A DNA stretch of 18,133 nt from an uncultured Collinsella sp. (lineage in GTDB: Bacteria; Actinomycetota; Coriobacteriia; Coriobacteriales; Coriobacteriaceae). Shown piece after piece: positions 15,943 to 18,133 of the stretch (position 1 is the stretch's first letter; the number at the start of each line of letters is the position of its first letter). The notes under the pieces were generated by a model. That model made no database searches. It was not told the origin of the DNA and worked only from the letters and a program-made list of their open reading frames with translations. The DNA lies in NCBI GenBank assembly GCA_902475375.1, contig CABRZC010000036.1, positions 1 through 18,133 of the forward strand. The letters run 5' to 3'. A program made the translations under genes and the position numbers.

Positions 15943-16290
15943 CTACCCTGCGTTGATGCTGGCGATGAGGACGTCGGCTTTGGCAGCTATGACCTGGTTT
16001 ATGTCGGTCTGCAGCTCCTCGTAGACCGCTATGGCACGCTCGCCGGCGGGGGTGAGGGTGGATCCGCGGGCTCCGTCGCGCTCGATGAGCTTGCAGCCCA
16101 GCTGGCCTTCGGCTTCGTTCACAATGCGCCAGGCCTTGGAATACGCCATGCCCATGCTCTTGGCGGCACGGTTGAGCGAGTGCTCGCGGGCGATACCTTG
16201 CAGCAGCAAGACGCAGCCGTGGCCGAAGACGCCCGGCAAATCCTTGTCGCACGCTTGAATGACCAGCTTTGCCGTCGTCTTGTACTCCAT
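15943..16290 (-). CDS. ModE-type winged helix-turn-helix regulator
   Basis: This 115-residue protein is a single LysR-like winged-helix domain as in the N-terminus of ModE. It shows LLLQGIAREHSLNRAAKSMGMAYSKAWRIVNEAEGQLGCKLIERDGA, then the wing GGS-like GARGSTLTPAGERAI and a C-terminal helix. It lacks the molybdate-binding MOP domains, so it may not sense molybdate directly. ATG at 16290 has GAGG just upstream; a GTG at 16299 is a second choice with its GGGGAG placed too close. On the minus strand a TACAAT at 16375-16380 could be its -10, overlapping the divergent guaB promoter. No molybdate transport genes are in the window. Confidence 0.82.
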   Translation of the reverse strand: MEYKTTAKLVIQACDKDLPGVFGHGCVLLLQGIAREHSLNRAAKSMGMAYSKAWRIVNEAEGQLGCKLIERDGARGSTLTPAGERAIAVYEELQTDINQVIAAKADVLIASINAG

Positions 16291-16375
16291 GTGCCTCACG
16301 TCTCCCCGCTAAAGTGTTTGCTGGGCAAACGCAAAGCCTGCGTCAAACCCTCATGTGCTCTTCTTAAATCATGCA

Positions 16376-16404
16376 TTGTAGCAGTCAAAGTGCGTTAAGA
16401 TACT
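16376..16404 (+). promoter_or_regulatory. Candidate guaB promoter
   Basis: TTGTAG at 16376-16381 and GATACT at 16399-16404 are 17 bp apart. Both hexamers are imperfect. The -35 overlaps a minus-strand TACAAT that may serve the divergent regulator gene. Confidence 0.45.
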
Positions 16405-16413
16405 TCCCCAGTA

Positions 16414-16425
16414 TTGGGCGCCCAA
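16414..16425 (+). promoter_or_regulatory. 12-bp perfect palindrome in the guaB leader
   Basis: TTGGGCGCCCAA lies about 10 bases after the predicted -10, at the start of the transcript. It could be an operator for a dimeric repressor or a small 5' hairpin. No known guanine riboswitch signature was seen in the leader. Confidence 0.4.
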
Positions 16426-16483
16426 GGTTGGGCTGGGTCCTACGAGGCCTGCAGCCGACCGGTCGCATGGAAAAAGGAGAAAC

Positions 16484-17995
16484 ATGGCTACGTTCTTTCC
16501 CGGTGAGTCCCACACGTTTTCGGAGTATCTGCTGGTCCCTGGTTACTCGTCCTCGCAGTGCATCCCCAACAACGTCTCTCTTAAGACGCCGCTGACCCGC
16601 TTTAAGCGCGGTGAGAAGCCGGCAATCACCTTGAACATCCCCATGGTTTCCGCCATCATGCAGTCCGTCTCGGGCGTCGACATGGGTGTCGCGCTCGCTA
16701 CCGAGGGTGGCCTGTCCTTCATTTACGGTTCCCAGAGCGCCGAGTCCGAGGCCGCTATGGTCAAGGCCGTCAAGGATCACAAGGCCGGCTTCGTTCAGTC
16801 CGATTCCACGCTGACCCCCGACATGACCATGGAGCAGGTCATTAAGCTCAAGGAGAAGACCGGTCATTCCACCATGCCAGTCACCGACGACGGTACTCCC
16901 AAGGGTAAGCTCCTGGGCATCGTCACCAGCCGTGACTATCGCCCCAGTCGCGATGACCACCAGACGAAGGTCTCCGAGTTCATGACCCCGCGTGAGCAGC
17001 TCATCGTGGGCGACAAGAACATCAGCCTCAAGGTTGCCAACGACGTCATCTGGGATAACAAGCTCAACGCCCTGCCCATTGTCGACGACAACGATCACCT
17101 CATGGGCATCGTCTTCCGCAAGGACTACGACAGCCACAAGACCAACCCCAACGAGCTGCTCGATAACGACAAGCGCTACATGGTCGGCGCCGGTATTAAC
17201 ACCCGCGACTATGCCGAGCGCGTGCCGCTGCTCATCGAGGCCGGCGCCGATGTCCTGTGCATCGACTCTTCCGAGGGCTTCAGCGAGTGGCAGAAGCGCA
17301 CCATCGAGTGGATTCGCGCCAACTACGGCGAGGACGTCAAGGTCGGTGCCGGTAACGTCGTCGACGCCGAGGGCTTCCGCTTCTTGGCCGACTGCGGTGC
17401 CGACTTCATCAAGGTCGGTATCGGCGGCGGCTCCATCTGCATTACCCGCGAGACCAAGGGTATCGGCCGCGGCCAGGCCACCGCGCTGATCGACGTCTGC
17501 CGCGCTCGCGACGAGTACTACGAGGAGACCGGCGTCTACGTGCCCGTCTGCTCCGACGGCGGCATCGTCTACGACTACCACATGACGCTCGCCCTTGCCA
17601 TGGGTGCCGACTTTATGATGCTGGGCCGCTACTTCGCTCGCTTTGACGAGAGCCCGACCGAGCGCGTCAACGTCAATGGCCAGTACATGAAGGAGTACTG
17701 GGGCGAGGGTTCTGCGCGTGCCCGCAACTGGCAGCGTTACGACCTGGGCGGCGCCGCGAAGCTCAGCTTCGTCGAGGGCGTCGACTCCTACGTTCCCTAC
17801 GCCGGCTCCCTCAAGGACGGCGTGGGTGGCACGCTCTATAAGGTCAAGTCCACGATGTGCAACTGCGGCGCCCTCTCGATCCCCGAGCTCCAGGAAAAGG
17901 CGCGCCTGACGCTGGTTAGTTCCACCTCCATCGTCGAAGGCGGCGCCCACGACGTAGTCGTCAAGGACTCCCAGCAGAGCGTTTCCTATCGATAA
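16484..17995 (+). CDS. guaB: IMP dehydrogenase of the trichomonad-like type
   Basis: IMPDH oxidises IMP to XMP with NAD, the rate-limiting step to guanine nucleotides, in the cytoplasm. This 503-residue protein has a TIM barrel interrupted by two CBS motifs (about residues 110-225). The catalytic loop is GGGSICITRE with C319, the flap arginine-tyrosine pair is R418-Y419 (NWQRYDLGG), and the C-terminal monovalent-cation residues are E485-G486-G487 (SIVEGGAHDV). These numbers and the length are exactly those known for Tritrichomonas foetus IMPDH. The flap region (KEYWGEGSARARNWQRYD, then STMCNCGALSIPELQEKA) is also of that type rather than the GMGSLGAM type of E. coli or Bacillus. AAAAAGGAG lies 5-6 bases before the ATG. 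The gene stands alone, divergent from the ModE-type gene. Confidence 0.96.
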   Translation: MATFFPGESHTFSEYLLVPGYSSSQCIPNNVSLKTPLTRFKRGEKPAITLNIPMVSAIMQSVSGVDMGVALATEGGLSFIYGSQSAESEAAMVKAVKDHKAGFVQSDSTLTPDMTMEQVIKLKEKTGHSTMPVTDDGTPKGKLLGIVTSRDYRPSRDDHQTKVSEFMTPREQLIVGDKNISLKVANDVIWDNKLNALPIVDDNDHLMGIVFRKDYDSHKTNPNELLDNDKRYMVGAGINTRDYAERVPLLIEAGADVLCIDSSEGFSEWQKRTIEWIRANYGEDVKVGAGNVVDAEGFRFLADCGADFIKVGIGGGSICITRETKGIGRGQATALIDVCRARDEYYEETGVYVPVCSDGGIVYDYHMTLALAMGADFMMLGRYFARFDESPTERVNVNGQYMKEYWGEGSARARNWQRYDLGGAAKLSFVEGVDSYVPYAGSLKDGVGGTLYKVKSTMCNCGALSIPELQEKARLTLVSSTSIVEGGAHDVVVKDSQQSVSYR

Positions 17996-18004
17996 GTGGC
18001 TTTC

Positions 18005-18090
18005 CCAAGCACCGCACCTTGCCGTTCAAACCGTCGCTCGCGTACCAAAGTACGCGTCGCTCCTCTTTCACGGCAATCTGCGGCACTTGG
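18005..18090 (+). repeat. Large hairpin element, copy B of a covarying family
   Basis: CCAAG at 18005-18009 pairs with CTTGG at 18086-18090, CCGCA at 18012-18016 with TGCGG at 18079-18083, and TTGCCGT at 18019-18025 with ACGGCAA at 18070-18076. CA/CA and CC/TC internal loops separate the stems. The enclosed core of 44 nt is nearly identical to the core in the element at 10204-10287. It begins 10 bases after the guaB stop codon and has no long T-run after it. The last 43 bases of the window hold nothing I recognise. Confidence 0.85.
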
Positions 18091-18133
18091 AAAACCCGTC
18101 CATGCTAGGACTATTAACAAATAGCGGTTGAGT

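Noticed and set aside
15793..16398. Plus-strand open frame of 201 codons across the MITE-like element and the ModE-type gene
   Set aside because: It is antisense to the regulator gene over most of its length and begins inside the repeat element, with no ribosome-binding site or domain.
16385..17950. Minus-strand open frame of 521 codons opposite guaB
   Set aside because: It is the antisense of a confidently identified IMP dehydrogenase, and the composition is an artefact of codon bias.

Overview
The window looks like a chromosomal segment of a GC-rich, Gram-positive gut actinobacterium of the Coriobacteriia, most likely Collinsella or a close relative. This is inferred from base composition, gene content and recalled gene neighbourhoods, not from a database search. 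There is no rRNA, tRNA, phage or transposase gene. Nearly all coding space is ordinary metabolism, and the unusual material lies in the intergenic regions and in one envelope or exopolysaccharide gene cluster.

Layout. (1) 208-3437, minus strand: a tightly packed three-gene unit for a flavoprotein dehydrogenase of the anaerobic glycerol-3-phosphate dehydrogenase type (DAO/BFD protein, pyridine-nucleotide oxidoreductase, DUF1667 protein). (2) 3438-3925: a long non-coding stretch holding a cobalamin-riboswitch-like segment and three 57-bp palindromic units at an 80-81 bp period. (3) 3926-4357: a small membrane protein with a double zinc ribbon. (4) 4576-6339: thrS without a TGS domain, with a good promoter and two tandem intrinsic terminators. 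(5) 6442-10151: a remnant of a Pel-type exopolysaccharide transporter (PelG), then a CotH-kinase-like lipoprotein, a VTC-domain protein and a DUF4956 membrane protein, overlapping or nearly so and so probably one operon. (6) 10415-14628: a sucrose module with a LacI-type regulator, a sucrose-type PTS IIBC permease and a GH32 sucrose-6-phosphate hydrolase, with three matching operator palindromes. (7) 14725-15717: a degenerate Cys/Met-metabolism PLP-fold protein that appears to lack the PLP lysine. (8) 15735-15890: a MITE-like element with 28-bp terminal inverted repeats. (9) 15943-16290, minus: a ModE-type winged-helix regulator. (10) 16484-17995: guaB, an IMP dehydrogenase whose length, residue numbering and C-terminal flap match the Tritrichomonas foetus type.

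How the genes work together: sucrose enters through the PTS permease as sucrose-6-phosphate, ScrB splits it to glucose-6-phosphate and fructose, and the LacI protein probably represses both itself and the permease/hydrolase genes through TGAAANCGATTNCA sites. The CotH/VTC/DUF4956 set is probably a surface or polysaccharide-associated phosphotransfer system, but its substrate is unknown.

The strongest unexplained signal is a pair of large hairpins at 10204-10287 and 18005-18090. Their central core of about 44 nt is almost identical. Their arms differ in sequence but stay complementary, with similarly placed internal loops. This pattern of compensatory change points to a conserved structured element. 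Two other palindrome families (86-148 and 3607-3824) and the MITE-like element show that these intergenic regions are rich in dispersed structured repeats.
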